Assembly: GCF_020524045.1 (NCBI RefSeq)
Contig: NZ_JAIVKL010000025.1
Coordinates: 1 to 57,356 of the forward strand
DNA: 57,356 nt
From: Metabacillus litoralis
GTDB taxonomy: Bacteria; Bacillota; Bacilli; Bacillales; Bacillaceae
Direction: 5' to 3'
Below, piece after piece: positions 9,454 through 18,606 of the stretch (positions are counted from its first letter, which is position 1; each line of letters starts with the position of its first letter). Below the pieces are notes generated by a model. It did no database searches, was not told where the DNA came from, and was given only the letters and a program-made list of their open reading frames with translations. The translations under genes were made by a program, and so were the position numbers.

Positions 9454-9650
9454 TTGCTTTTCTTTTTTAATTTCTTTGATAAAGTGAACATCCTTATGGC
9501 TACACCGATATCAAAGGTTGCGATAAGCATGAGGATCATTGTTGGGAAGGTGAAAAGTCCTTCTGCTGCACTATTAATAGCTAAATAAGTAAATAATATT
9601 CCCATGATTAAGTAAAAAATCCCCATGGAAATTGGGTTGGCTCTCATCAT
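9444..9650 (-). CDS. ydiK: small membrane protein YdiK
   Basis: A 68-residue protein with two hydrophobic segments (~8-26 and ~33-52) and a lysine-rich tail (KKLKKKSNKK). The sequence pattern and position match B. subtilis YdiK, whose function is not known. The start codon overlaps the ydiL stop (ATGATGA), with GGAGG 5 bases upstream of the first ATG and 8 of the second; the second (9647) is possible. It is the last gene of the ydiL-ydiK minus-strand pair. Confidence 0.85.
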   Translation of the reverse strand: MMRANPISMGIFYLIMGILFTYLAINSAAEGLFTFPTMILMLIATFDIGVAIRMFTLSKKLKKKSNKK

Positions 9651-10387
9651 AAAAATCCTCCAATAATCGCTTGCATTTGTTGCTCTAGCTGCATTTTTTC
9701 TAATATCTTCATCATTTCTTCAATCTTTTCCTTGAATACAGTTTGCATAATAACAACCATTGTATTCATTGCTACATGGGCGAAAATTGGGACAAGAATT
9801 CGTTTTGTTTTTACATAAAGAAATGCAAACGTAAAACCCATTGATGCATATAACAATAGATGCTGTGGCTCACCATGGAATAGTGAGAAGATTAATGAAC
9901 TAATAATCCCTGCTATGAAGAAATTTGTTTTCTTATATAATACGCCGAAAAGGATTTTTCTAAAAACGATTTCCTCTAATATTGGTCCTAATATCGAAGT
10001 AACAATAATAACTAGTGGTGAAACTTCAATAATACGAATAATCATTTTTGTATTTTCAGAACCAGGTTCAACTCCGAAAAGGTTAATTTCGATATTAGCA
10101 GCAAGGGTTTGTGCAAAAATAGCTAAAAAGAAACCGATAATAGCCCAGACAACTGATTCACTAACAGAGGCTGGTTCTTCTCTAAAATCACTTTCCAGAG
10201 TACGTTCTTTTCTTAAAAGAAACAAAATAATAAGGAATGCTAATGTAAAGCTGAAGATGGTCCAGTAAGCAAATCTCTCTACAGTTGTTTCTCCTATATT
10301 GAGTAAAGAAAACAATCCAATTCCAACAATAGCAGAAAGCTGTAATAGCATATATGTAAGTAGAATCAGCCAGTAATGTTTTTTCAT
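9647..10387 (-). CDS. ydiL: CPBP-family (CAAX protease and bacteriocin-processing) membrane protease YdiL
   Basis: An integral membrane protein of 246 residues with about seven or eight hydrophobic segments. The Abi/CPBP motifs are present in order: EEIVFRK (motif 1, ~140), FSLFHG (motif 2, ~180) and HVAMNTM (motif 3, ~213), which carry the predicted metal-binding Glu and His. Family members are intramembrane proteases, and bacterial substrates are mostly unknown. ATG 10387 has AAAGGAGG 5 bases upstream; an upstream in-frame start at 10414 lacks a ribosome site. It is placed as in B. subtilis, next to groES. Confidence 0.88.
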   Translation of the reverse strand: MKKHYWLILLTYMLLQLSAIVGIGLFSLLNIGETTVERFAYWTIFSFTLAFLIILFLLRKERTLESDFREEPASVSESVVWAIIGFFLAIFAQTLAANIEINLFGVEPGSENTKMIIRIIEVSPLVIIVTSILGPILEEIVFRKILFGVLYKKTNFFIAGIISSLIFSLFHGEPQHLLLYASMGFTFAFLYVKTKRILVPIFAHVAMNTMVVIMQTVFKEKIEEMMKILEKMQLEQQMQAIIGGFL

Positions 10388-10724
10388 ATAAGCCTCCTTT
10401 ATCGTAAAGAGCAATAATCTATGTGGTCAAGCGGTTTGCTAATAACAACAAATTTTATTGTAACATAACTACTATTAGTTCTATGTATGATAAGGCTGTT
10501 TTAGTAAAGTTTGTTGATTCTAAAAATTTTGAGTAACTCTTGGGAAAATCATAATTCACCAATATACGACAATTTTGACTATAAAAGTGCTTATTTTTGA
10601 TGTGAAAATAGAAAACAAGTTTAAAAATGAAATCTTTAACTAGAATAGAAAGAGAGAATCTAACATACTCTAAAAAGTCGAAGTGAGGAATAATAAAAAA
10701 TTCTATAAAAAAGTGAACTTCATA
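10388..10724. other. AT-rich intergenic region upstream of groES
   Basis: About 340 bases with no credible gene. It separates ydiL (-) from the groE promoter. A 106-codon open frame on the minus strand is rich in Phe, Tyr and Ile from AT-rich DNA and has no ribosome site or family resemblance. Confidence 0.6.
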
Positions 10725-10752
10725 CTTGAAATTAAAAGAGAACTTATATAAT
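10725..10752 (+). promoter_or_regulatory. groESL vegetative promoter
   Basis: -10 TATAAT at 10747-10752 with -35 CTTGAA at 10725-10730 (spacer 16) or TTGAAA at 10726-10731 (spacer 15). It lies just upstream of the CIRCE operator, as in other Bacillus groE operons. Confidence 0.7.
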
Positions 10753-10764
10753 ATATAAATTGTG

Positions 10765-10791
10765 TTAGCACTCAAAGGTGTTGAGTGCTAA
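10765..10791 (+). promoter_or_regulatory. CIRCE operator (HrcA binding site)
   Basis: A perfect TTAGCACTC-N9-GAGTGCTAA inverted repeat, exactly the CIRCE consensus. HrcA binds it to repress groESL until heat or protein-folding stress. hrcA is not in this window. Confidence 0.98.
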
Positions 10792-10838
10792 TAAGGGAAA
10801 AATATCTAATTTTTAAGAATTTGAGGAGGTTGTTTCAC

Positions 10839-11123
10839 TTGTTAAAGCCATTAGGTGATCGCGTTATTATCGAGTTAGTTGAATCAGAAGAAAAAACTGC
10901 TAGTGGTATCGTCCTTCCTGATAGTGCGAAAGAGAAGCCACAAGAAGGTAAGGTTGTAGCAGTTGGTACAGGCCGAGTTTTAGACAGTGGTGAAAAAGTA
11001 GCACTTGAAGTAGCAGAAGGCGATCGTATCATCTTCTCAAAATATGCTGGTACTGAAGTAAAGTATGAAGGCACTGAATACTTAATTTTACGTGAAAACG
11101 ACATTTTAGCTGTTATCGGATAA
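10839..11123 (+). CDS. groES: co-chaperonin GroES
   Basis: GroES caps the GroEL barrel during ATP-driven protein folding. The 94-residue protein starts [14 protein letters not shown], has the mobile-loop segment [17 protein letters not shown] (~19-35) and ends ENDILAVIG. The start codon is TTG 10839, 6 bases after GAGGAGGT; a longer open frame to 10785 runs into the CIRCE operator and is not used. A TTG start for GroES is also known from B. subtilis. It is transcribed with groEL from the CIRCE promoter, with a 59-base gap between them. Confidence 0.97.
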   Translation: MLKPLGDRVIIELVESEEKTASGIVLPDSAKEKPQEGKVVAVGTGRVLDSGEKVALEVAEGDRIIFSKYAGTEVKYEGTEYLILRENDILAVIG

Positions 11124-11167
11124 GGTTGCAGCACACATATAATAGAATACTTTTTTAAAAACTTTGA

Positions 11168-12821
<1,654 letters not shown>

Positions 12822-12899
12822 AATCCGTCTCAACCCTTGATGTATAAGGATTCATATAGAATCTGCTAACAAAATGCTAACATTAGTATTATAAAAATA

Positions 12900-12941
12900 G
12901 GCTTCTCATGAGTTGGTTAAACTTATGAGAAGCCTTTTTCT
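12900..12941 (+). terminator. groESL terminator (copy A)
   Basis: A 10-bp stem GGCTTCTCAT/ATGAGAAGCC (12900-12909/12925-12934), extendable inward by G:T and AGTT/AACT pairs, then five T. Related hairpins occur at 22805, 27532 and 30630. Confidence 0.92.
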
Positions 12942-12942
12942 T

Positions 12943-13127
12943 TTGCTCTGTTAAACTTTATGGTTGATTTCCAGTTACAGGCATTCGCTTTCCGCGAGCG
13001 GTCCGGAAGCCTCCTCGGCGCAAGCGCCTGGGGGGGCTCCCTTCGACACGCTTCTCCCACAGGAGTCTCATGCCTTTCACTCCAATCAACAAAGTTAAAA
13101 ATCAACCTTAAGCTTTAACATAGCCTT
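12943..13127. repeat. GC-rich Bacillus interspersed repeat with inverted ends
   Basis: A ~150-185 bp element that stands out as GC-rich in AT-rich surroundings. Nested inverted ends are GTTGATT (12963) / AATCAAC (13084-13090) and a longer outer pair, 12950-12970 against 13099-13119, about 19/21 complementary. The interior includes AAGCGCCTGGGG and TTCCGCGAGCGG. It resembles the non-coding interspersed repeat I recall from many Bacillaceae genomes. A 60-codon minus-strand open frame across it is not considered a gene. Confidence 0.75.
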
Positions 13128-13742
13128 TTCTTTTAGTGACGTTCAAAATGATGCGTATTAATAAAAATCACAATCACTCATTAGTCTGTGATTAGTGAGT
13201 GATTTATTCTAATAAATATAGAAAACTATAATTAGTTGCTTAGTTGCTGTACTGAAATGTTGAATTGAAATCAATTGCCTCCTTTAAAAATAATCTCTCT
13301 CTTTGTTCTCTCTATTCTTTATACAGTATAGTGAAATCTCGATCCAAACCTATTAATTATAGGTAATCCACATTTATACCTTATGTAATAACTGTTTGTG
13401 GAATCCCGCCTGTTGCTCCTACAAAAGCACTTAGAACGGTAATGAATTACTGGTTTTCCATTATTATTACTTTGATTTGATTGATGAATCAATGTAAAAT
13501 TTCAGATGGTTTATAAAATTTTAGAAGTTGAAGAAGCTCTTGTTATAGCTTGTCAATATTATCTATGACTTCTCCACGTTCAAACACCGTGGCCTTTTAT
13601 TTTTATTGTTGAGGGCTGAGCAAGTCCGTTCACTTAGTTAAAAGTGGGAAGCTAGAAACTGTGACAAGTAAATAATGAACTACAAAAAGAATTCCATAAA
13701 TTAGAAGAGGTAAATACCATCTAAAAAAGGCTGCGTGAGTTA
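13128..13742. other. non-coding stretch at the left of island segment 1
   Basis: About 615 AT-rich bases without a gene. A weak hairpin (CCACG/CGTGG, 13574-13592) followed by CCTTTTATTTTT could be an old terminator. Nothing else is supported. Confidence 0.5.
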
Positions 13743-13799
13743 TTGACCTTTTGAAAAGTGTTATGCTAGAATCATATATGAAAATGATAATTATTATCA
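13743..13799 (+). promoter_or_regulatory. promoter with perfect Fur box
   Basis: -35 TTGACC (13743-13748), 18-bp spacer, -10 TAGAAT (13767-13772). Immediately downstream, 13785-13799 is TGATAATTATTATCA, an exact match to the 7-1-7 core of the Bacillus Fur box, placed over the expected transcription start. Iron-replete Fur should therefore block it. The first gene downstream is the carrier protein at 14076, after a ~280-base leader that contains a 9-bp inverted repeat (13931-13939/13958-13966). Confidence 0.85.
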
Positions 13800-14075
13800 A
13801 TTGATATGTATAGTAAGTGGTATCTAGATGAATGTTTTTCTTAGAGCTAGATTGCTTTTTTTGTAATGATGAATTGAGCTAAAGTGTGTATGTTATCCGA
13901 TAAAAAAGTATAACTAGCAAGAAATATGGATTAAGATACCGTGAAATTTCAGGTGTAGTATCTTAAAGATTTCGTTGTTGAAAACTAGAAAGTGTGACAG
14001 ATACAGAAACTTTTTGAGCTAACAGATTTTCATACAAATGCAGAAGATAGTTAATTAGTGAAAGGGTGGAAATAA

Positions 14076-14324
14076 ATGAAAAATATTGAGAAATATAGAA
14101 ATGCATTTATCAATGTGCTGGACGTGAAAGAAGATGATCTAAGTGAAGATTTAGCTCTTGGAAAAGTTAGAGAATGGGATTCGATTGGACATATGGCACT
14201 TATTTCTGAGATTGAGGATGTTTTTGATGTCTCAATAGATTCAGAATGGATTACAGAATTCAACTCTTACCAGTCAGGAATTGAGCTCCTGGAACGCTTA
14301 GGAGTGGACTTTATTAATGAATAG
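14076..14324 (+). CDS. acyl/peptidyl carrier protein (DltC-like)
   Basis: An 82-residue acidic carrier protein. The phosphopantetheine site is visible as WDSIGHM (Ser ~36), in a four-helix layout with EIEDVFDVSID after it, so it should carry an acyl group as a thioester on the prosthetic arm. ATG 14076 follows AAGGGTGG by 8 bases. Its stop overlaps the AMP ligase by 8 bases, so the two are translated together, and the ligase is the obvious loading enzyme. It is not the housekeeping AcpP, which has a different active-site context (GADSLD). The cargo cannot be told from sequence. Confidence 0.85.
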   Translation: MKNIEKYRNAFINVLDVKEDDLSEDLALGKVREWDSIGHMALISEIEDVFDVSIDSEWITEFNSYQSGIELLERLGVDFINE

Positions 14325-15711
14325 TTTCCAAAAAATTGAGGAGTTTGGGAACCGCACCGCAGTATATGCTGGACGAAAATATTCTTACTCAGAAATGGTA
14401 GAAATCGCTGATGCTATCTGTGGTGAAGTAGGTGAGAGAACGCTCATTTTTTGCTTGTGTTCAAACAACAAAGAGTCTTTATTCGGCTACGTGGGTTTTA
14501 TTAGAGGTGGTGTTGTTCCTGTACTTTTGGATGCAGCGATGCATTTTGATCGTCTGAGCAGATTGATTAACCTTTATAAGCCTACATATATCTGGGCAAG
14601 TAGTGAAAATCAAGACCTCTCAAAGATAATGGATCGTGCGTTTGTATTTGGTGACTACACATTATTTAGATGTCCTTCATTTTACAAACATGATCTTCAT
14701 AAGCATCTTGCGCTACTTTTAACAACCTCTGGGAGTACTGGGAGTCCCAAATTTGTTCGTTTAAGTTATGAAAATATATTCACAAATGCTGAATCAATAG
14801 CAAAGTATCTTGACATTAATTCAGAGGATAAACCTATAACAACACTTCCAATTAATTACTCCTATGGTCTTTCTATCATTAATAGTCATCTTATATGTGG
14901 GGCTACAATAATTGTAACCGATGAATCTATCATGAAAAAAGAGTTTTGGGACTTATGTAGAGAGCAAGGAGTAACTACTTTTGGAGGAGTTCCCTTTGTG
15001 TATGAGATGCTCGATAGGCTGAAGTTTGAAGACTTTAATCTTCCAAGTCTAAAAAACCTAACTCAAGCAGGTGGGAAATTAAGCTCAAATCTATCGATTA
15101 AATTTGCTGAAGTATGTAATCAGAAAGGTATACAATTTTTTACCATGTATGGTCAAACTGAAGCAACAGCGCGGATGTCCTATCTACCTTATGAAAAAAA
15201 CCTTGATAAAGTCGGGAGTATTGGCATTGCCATCCCAGGTGGAGAACTGATTTTGCAAGATGATAATGGCAACAAAATTACTACACCTAATGTTAGAGGT
15301 GAATTGATTTATAAAGGAGCAAATGTTTCTTTGGGGTATGCTGAGTCGTTATTCGATCTTTCGAAAGAAGATGAAAACAACGGTATATTGCGTACAGGTG
15401 ATTTGGCTTACTTTGATCAGGATGGGTATTTTTTCATATCTGGCCGAATCAAAAGAATGATTAAAGTCTATGGAAACCGTATCAGCCTTGATGAAGTGGA
15501 AGGATTTTTAAATGAGCATGGTCATGATTGTATCTGCACTGGGGCTGATGAAAAAATGTATATTTACACATTAAAAGATGATTCTGATCAAATTAAAAAT
15601 ATAATTAAGGAAAAATTAAACTTAAAAGGCTTTAAGATTATGAGAATTGAGAGTATTCCACGTAACCATTTTGGTAAAATTCTCTATTCTGAGTTACCTA
15701 AAGATCGATAA
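14317..15711 (+). CDS. AMP-dependent acyl/amino-acid ligase (DltA-like adenylation enzyme)
   Basis: A stand-alone adenylation enzyme of 464 residues. It would activate a carboxylic acid as acyl-AMP and load it onto the overlapping carrier protein. Core motifs: TTSGSTGSPKF (A3, ~138-148), YGQTEATAR (A5, ~283-291), RTGDLAYFDQDGYFFISGR (A7-A8, ~365-385), and a C-terminal NHFGKILY with the catalytic Lys (~455). It is somewhat shorter than DltA (about 500), and the substrate pocket differs too much to assign D-alanine. Gene order is carrier-ligase-MBOAT-SGNH, the same set of parts as dltABCD but rearranged. Confidence 0.82.
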   Translation: MNSFQKIEEFGNRTAVYAGRKYSYSEMVEIADAICGEVGERTLIFCLCSNNKESLFGYVGFIRGGVVPVLLDAAMHFDRLSRLINLYKPTYIWASSENQDLSKIMDRAFVFGDYTLFRCPSFYKHDLHKHLALLLTTSGSTGSPKFVRLSYENIFTNAESIAKYLDINSEDKPITTLPINYSYGLSIINSHLICGATIIVTDESIMKKEFWDLCREQGVTTFGGVPFVYEMLDRLKFEDFNLPSLKNLTQAGGKLSSNLSIKFAEVCNQKGIQFFTMYGQTEATARMSYLPYEKNLDKVGSIGIAIPGGELILQDDNGNKITTPNVRGELIYKGANVSLGYAESLFDLSKEDENNGILRTGDLAYFDQDGYFFISGRIKRMIKVYGNRISLDEVEGFLNEHGHDCICTGADEKMYIYTLKDDSDQIKNIIKEKLNLKGFKIMRIESIPRNHFGKILYSELPKDR

Positions 15712-15915
15712 TGTATAGTCATCCGGATGAGTAACAGGATATAAATACTGAGTTCTGAAAACTGTGTTTAATTACTAGGTGAAACCTTGATAAACACGTT
15801 TTTTTGTGAGTTTTTCTCAAGCGTTACTTCAACCTGTTCTAGGTTTCAAGGCAACTCTGACATCGATAGGGTTGTCTCTTGATTTATATATGAAAATTAA
15901 TTATTAGGTGATTGG
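15712..15915. other. 204-bp gap inside the Dlt-like cluster
   Basis: No open frame of note. It has a 7-bp inverted repeat GAAACCT/AGGTTTC (15781-15787/15841-15847) that could form a long-loop hairpin. The gap may hold a second promoter for the MBOAT gene, but I cannot identify one. Confidence 0.45.
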
Positions 15916-17367
15916 ATGACTTTTATATCAATTGAGTTTCTCCTATTTTTAGCAATAATTGTATTTACTTATTATTTAATCCCCCATCGATTCAGATGGT
16001 TTCTATTATTAATAGCAAGCTACGTTTTTTACGCGATCTTAAGTGTCCAATTTATACCTTTACTACTTACTAGCACGGCTTTTACTTATTTTACTGCAAT
16101 TATAATCGAAAAACAGGAGACAAAAAAACAGAAGAAAAAAGTCCTCCTGGTTGGTCTTTCAGGATTATTGTTTTTTCTAGGTTGGTTTAAATATTTTAAT
16201 TTTGTAAATGACTCACTTCAAGCAATTGCAAAATATATGGATTGGAATTATACCGTACCATACCAAGAGATTGTCCTGCCTTTAGCCATTTCTTTTTATA
16301 CCTTTCAGGCAGTAAGTTACCTTGTGGATACCTACTATGGAAAACAAAAGGCAGAAAGACATTACGGCTATTTCTCAATCTATTTTGCTTTTTTTCCACA
16401 ATTGGTTGCTGGTCCGATTGAACGTGCTAGGAAATTGCTTCCTCAATTTAAAAAGGAACAATCTTTAGACTATGAAAATCTAAATTACGGCATGAAACGA
16501 ATTGCATGGGGGTTTTTTAAGAAGACCTTAATTGCAGATCGATTAGCTCCAATAGTATCTAGTGTATACGATAGTCCTAACCCGACTGGTTCAGAAATCG
16601 TATTAGCTACTATTCTGTTCTCAATCCAATTGTTCGCTGATTTTTCAGCATGCAGTGATATAGCCATTGGTTCTGCTAGAATGCTAGGGATTAAACTGAC
16701 AGAAAACTTTAAACAACCTCACTTTGCCGTTTCGATATCCGATTTTTGGAGTAGATGGCATATCACGCTTTCTACATGGCTAAGAGACTATATCTTTGTT
16801 CCACTATGTAAGGGAAAAAAGAAGAGAAGTGAAATTTATGTAGCCATTGTGCTTACCTTTTTAGTTAGTGGGATTTGGCATGGAGCTGCTTGGACTTTTG
16901 TTATTTGGGGTCTCATTCATGGAATTTATCGAGTGTTTGGAGATTCTACAAAGTATTTCCGAGGAAAAATCGCTTCATTTATTAGATTGGATAGAACTCC
17001 AGAGTTGCATAAGTGGGTAAAAATTGCGATTACGTTTCTGCTGGTTTGCTTTTCAAGAGTGTTCTTTCGATCGGATTCAGTTACACATGCATTCGATAAT
17101 GCTCAGCTCTTTTTAACCCTTAGTTCCTGGAGACCATCGGGAATAATAAAAGCATTTGAACTATTTTCTTTACTAGATTTAGTGATATTTATTTTATTTT
17201 TCATGATTGTACAACTATTTCACTATATCGAGAGAAAAAATGTTTCAGCATGGGAATTTCTATCAAAACGCTCGGCCTTTGCTAGATTTGCCTTTTATAT
17301 TTTTATTATTTTCTCAGTCCTTGTATTCGGTGCAACGGGTAATGGGTTTGTTTATGGTGGATTTTAA
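15916..17367 (+). CDS. MBOAT-family O-acyltransferase (DltB/AlgI-like)
   Basis: A polytopic membrane protein of 483 residues with ~10 or more hydrophobic segments. MBOAT proteins pass an activated acyl group across the membrane to an acceptor outside. Diagnostic pieces: FPQLVAGPIERA (~156-167), SDFWSRWHITLSTWLRDYIF (~275-294) and, after a basic KGKKKRSE loop, LVSGIWHGAAWTFVIWGLIHG (~316-336), whose WHG carries the catalytic His. Length and motifs match AlgI/DltB-like proteins. In the cluster it would take its acyl group from the carrier protein at 14076. The start is ATG 15916, preceded by AGGTGATTGG. Confidence 0.9.
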   Translation: MTFISIEFLLFLAIIVFTYYLIPHRFRWFLLLIASYVFYAILSVQFIPLLLTSTAFTYFTAIIIEKQETKKQKKKVLLVGLSGLLFFLGWFKYFNFVNDSLQAIAKYMDWNYTVPYQEIVLPLAISFYTFQAVSYLVDTYYGKQKAERHYGYFSIYFAFFPQLVAGPIERARKLLPQFKKEQSLDYENLNYGMKRIAWGFFKKTLIADRLAPIVSSVYDSPNPTGSEIVLATILFSIQLFADFSACSDIAIGSARMLGIKLTENFKQPHFAVSISDFWSRWHITLSTWLRDYIFVPLCKGKKKRSEIYVAIVLTFLVSGIWHGAAWTFVIWGLIHGIYRVFGDSTKYFRGKIASFIRLDRTPELHKWVKIAITFLLVCFSRVFFRSDSVTHAFDNAQLFLTLSSWRPSGIIKAFELFSLLDLVIFILFFMIVQLFHYIERKNVSAWEFLSKRSAFARFAFYIFIIFSVLVFGATGNGFVYGGF

Positions 17368-17453
17368 TCCATTCTCCAACCTTAAATTTGGTTGTTAGTT
17401 TTTGAGGCAAGAAGCATGCTAGTAATAGAAGCACTGTATGGAAAGGATTTACT

Positions 17454-18362
17454 ATGAAACGTTTTTTTATTCAGGTAACAATGATCATACTTGTTGTGAT
17501 CCTATTGTTTATACCAGTCAATCAATTTGTAAAAAACTCTTATGATTATAATATAGACCATGCCATACTGGTGTTTAAGAAGAATCCATATCCAGTTGAT
17601 ATTATTAATGTAGGTGCATCTCATTCCATGTATGGGTATTATTTTAAGCCCACTGGGTTGTCTCATCTGGATTTAGCACTTCCTGCTCAGACCATTCAAT
17701 ATGACTATAAATTGTTGAGAGAGTACGGTGAGTATCTTAAACCTGGTGGTGTAGTCATTGTTTCTGTCTCTCAAATTACGTTCACAAATTCTGAGGTCTA
17801 TAACATTGGAAATTACTATAACATATTAGATCATACCGATATTGAACCGTTTCAACTTATGGATTATTACAGTTACTTGTACTTACCCGGGACAAATAGA
17901 GGGAGTCTGAATTCTGCAATCTCGGGTAAATTAAAAAACTTTAGGTGGAATGCTCATAAACCTTGGGCAAATAACGGTAAAAACTATTCGAGAAGAAAGT
18001 ATGAGAGAGTAGATGCAGAATACAAAGAAGCGGTTGAAAGCAATAGCATTGAACGAAATGTGAAGCAATTAAAAGAGATTGTAGATTATTGTAACGAGAA
18101 AGGCTATCAAGTCATATTAACCATGGAGCCAGTGCATCAGTCTTATCAAGAATATTTTAATGAAGAAGTAATGAATAGACTTGTTTTTCAATACTTAAAA
18201 GCGCTTAATTTAGATGTTCAATTTTTAAATTATATGAGTGATCCTAGATTCATAGACAACAAAGAATATTTTATAGATCCCGATCATTTAAACAGTAAGG
18301 GAAGAAAACTGTACTCTTGGATAGTATATAAGGATCTTAAGAAATTAGGCTATTTTAGGTAA
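17454..18362 (+). CDS. membrane-anchored SGNH/DltD-like protein
   Basis: A 302-residue protein with one N-terminal membrane segment (~5-27) and the rest predicted outside. SGNH-fold blocks can be seen: INVGASHSMYGY (~55-66, nucleophile Ser in G-x-S-H context) and DPDHLNSKGRKLY near the C-terminus (~275-287, catalytic Asp/His). DltD and the alginate-type proteins AlgJ/AlgX use this fold to complete acyl transfer to extracellular polymers. It lies 86 bases after the MBOAT gene, the expected partner. No terminator is obvious after it. Confidence 0.75.
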   Translation: MKRFFIQVTMIILVVILLFIPVNQFVKNSYDYNIDHAILVFKKNPYPVDIINVGASHSMYGYYFKPTGLSHLDLALPAQTIQYDYKLLREYGEYLKPGGVVIVSVSQITFTNSEVYNIGNYYNILDHTDIEPFQLMDYYSYLYLPGTNRGSLNSAISGKLKNFRWNAHKPWANNGKNYSRRKYERVDAEYKEAVESNSIERNVKQLKEIVDYCNEKGYQVILTMEPVHQSYQEYFNEEVMNRLVFQYLKALNLDVQFLNYMSDPRFIDNKEYFIDPDHLNSKGRKLYSWIVYKDLKKLGYFR

Positions 18363-18426
18363 GGTAAACACTACTACGGCAATATCTGGAGTAAGTGAAC
18401 AAATGAAAACAAACTATCTCCTAACA

Positions 18427-18472
18427 TGCTAACATCATGCAAATAAAAAAACGAAAAACATTCGTTAAAGAT
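18427..18472 (+). repeat. sequence repeated at 22575-22629 (possible old element end)
   Basis: TGCTAACAT at 18427-18435 followed by a 20-mer at 18453-18472 that ends GTTAAAGAT. The same TGCTAACAT (22575) and an 18/20 identical 20-mer (22610-22629) occur near the right end of segment 1. It may mark the end of an older element between the Dlt-like genes and the iron transporter. Confidence 0.5.
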
Positions 18473-18507
18473 TTCTATCAACAAGCACACTATTACAAAT
18501 TTAAAAA

Positions 18508-18568
18508 TTGACAACAATTATCATTAGCGCTTACAATGACAAACATAAGTGTTTGATAATGAATATCA
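18508..18568 (+). promoter_or_regulatory. iron-regulated promoter with Fur sites
   Basis: -35 TTGACA (18508-18513), 18-bp spacer, -10 TACAAT (18532-18537). A Fur half-site (AATTATCATT) lies in the spacer. A nearly full 7-1-7 Fur box, TGATAATGAATATCA (18554-18568, one mismatch), lies just after the start point. It controls the iron(III) transporter operon at 18607. Confidence 0.85.
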
Positions 18569-18606
18569 TTGTTAATTGCTTCATTTATTCATAGGGGGGA
18601 AAGTAC

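Noticed and set aside
10455-10775. 106-codon minus-strand frame upstream of groES
   Set aside because: It runs through the groE promoter and CIRCE operator, has AT-driven composition and no ribosome site.
10785-10838. N-terminal extension of GroES by 18 residues
   Set aside because: The extension overlaps CIRCE and lacks homology; TTG 10839 has the proper ribosome site and gives the usual 94-residue protein.
12923-13105. 60-codon minus-strand frame across the GC-rich repeat
   Set aside because: The frame exists only because the interspersed repeat is GC-rich; composition is biased (Arg/Pro) and there is no ribosome site.
13128-13742. Possible transporter fragment on the minus strand near 13400 (a GATGGIP-like peptide)
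   Set aside because: Too short and too ambiguous to name; no continuous frame.
14076-15711. Siderophore NRPS synthesis genes because of the Fur box
   Set aside because: There is only a lone carrier protein and ligase; no condensation or thioesterase domains or further biosynthetic genes are present.
15712-15915. Possible gene remnant on the minus strand in the gap of the Dlt-like cluster
   Set aside because: A short peptide can be read but contains a stop and matches no family I know.
14076-18362. Calling the four-gene cassette a standard dlt operon
   Set aside because: Gene order, ligase length and Fur control differ from dltABCD, and a D-alanine pocket cannot be shown from sequence.
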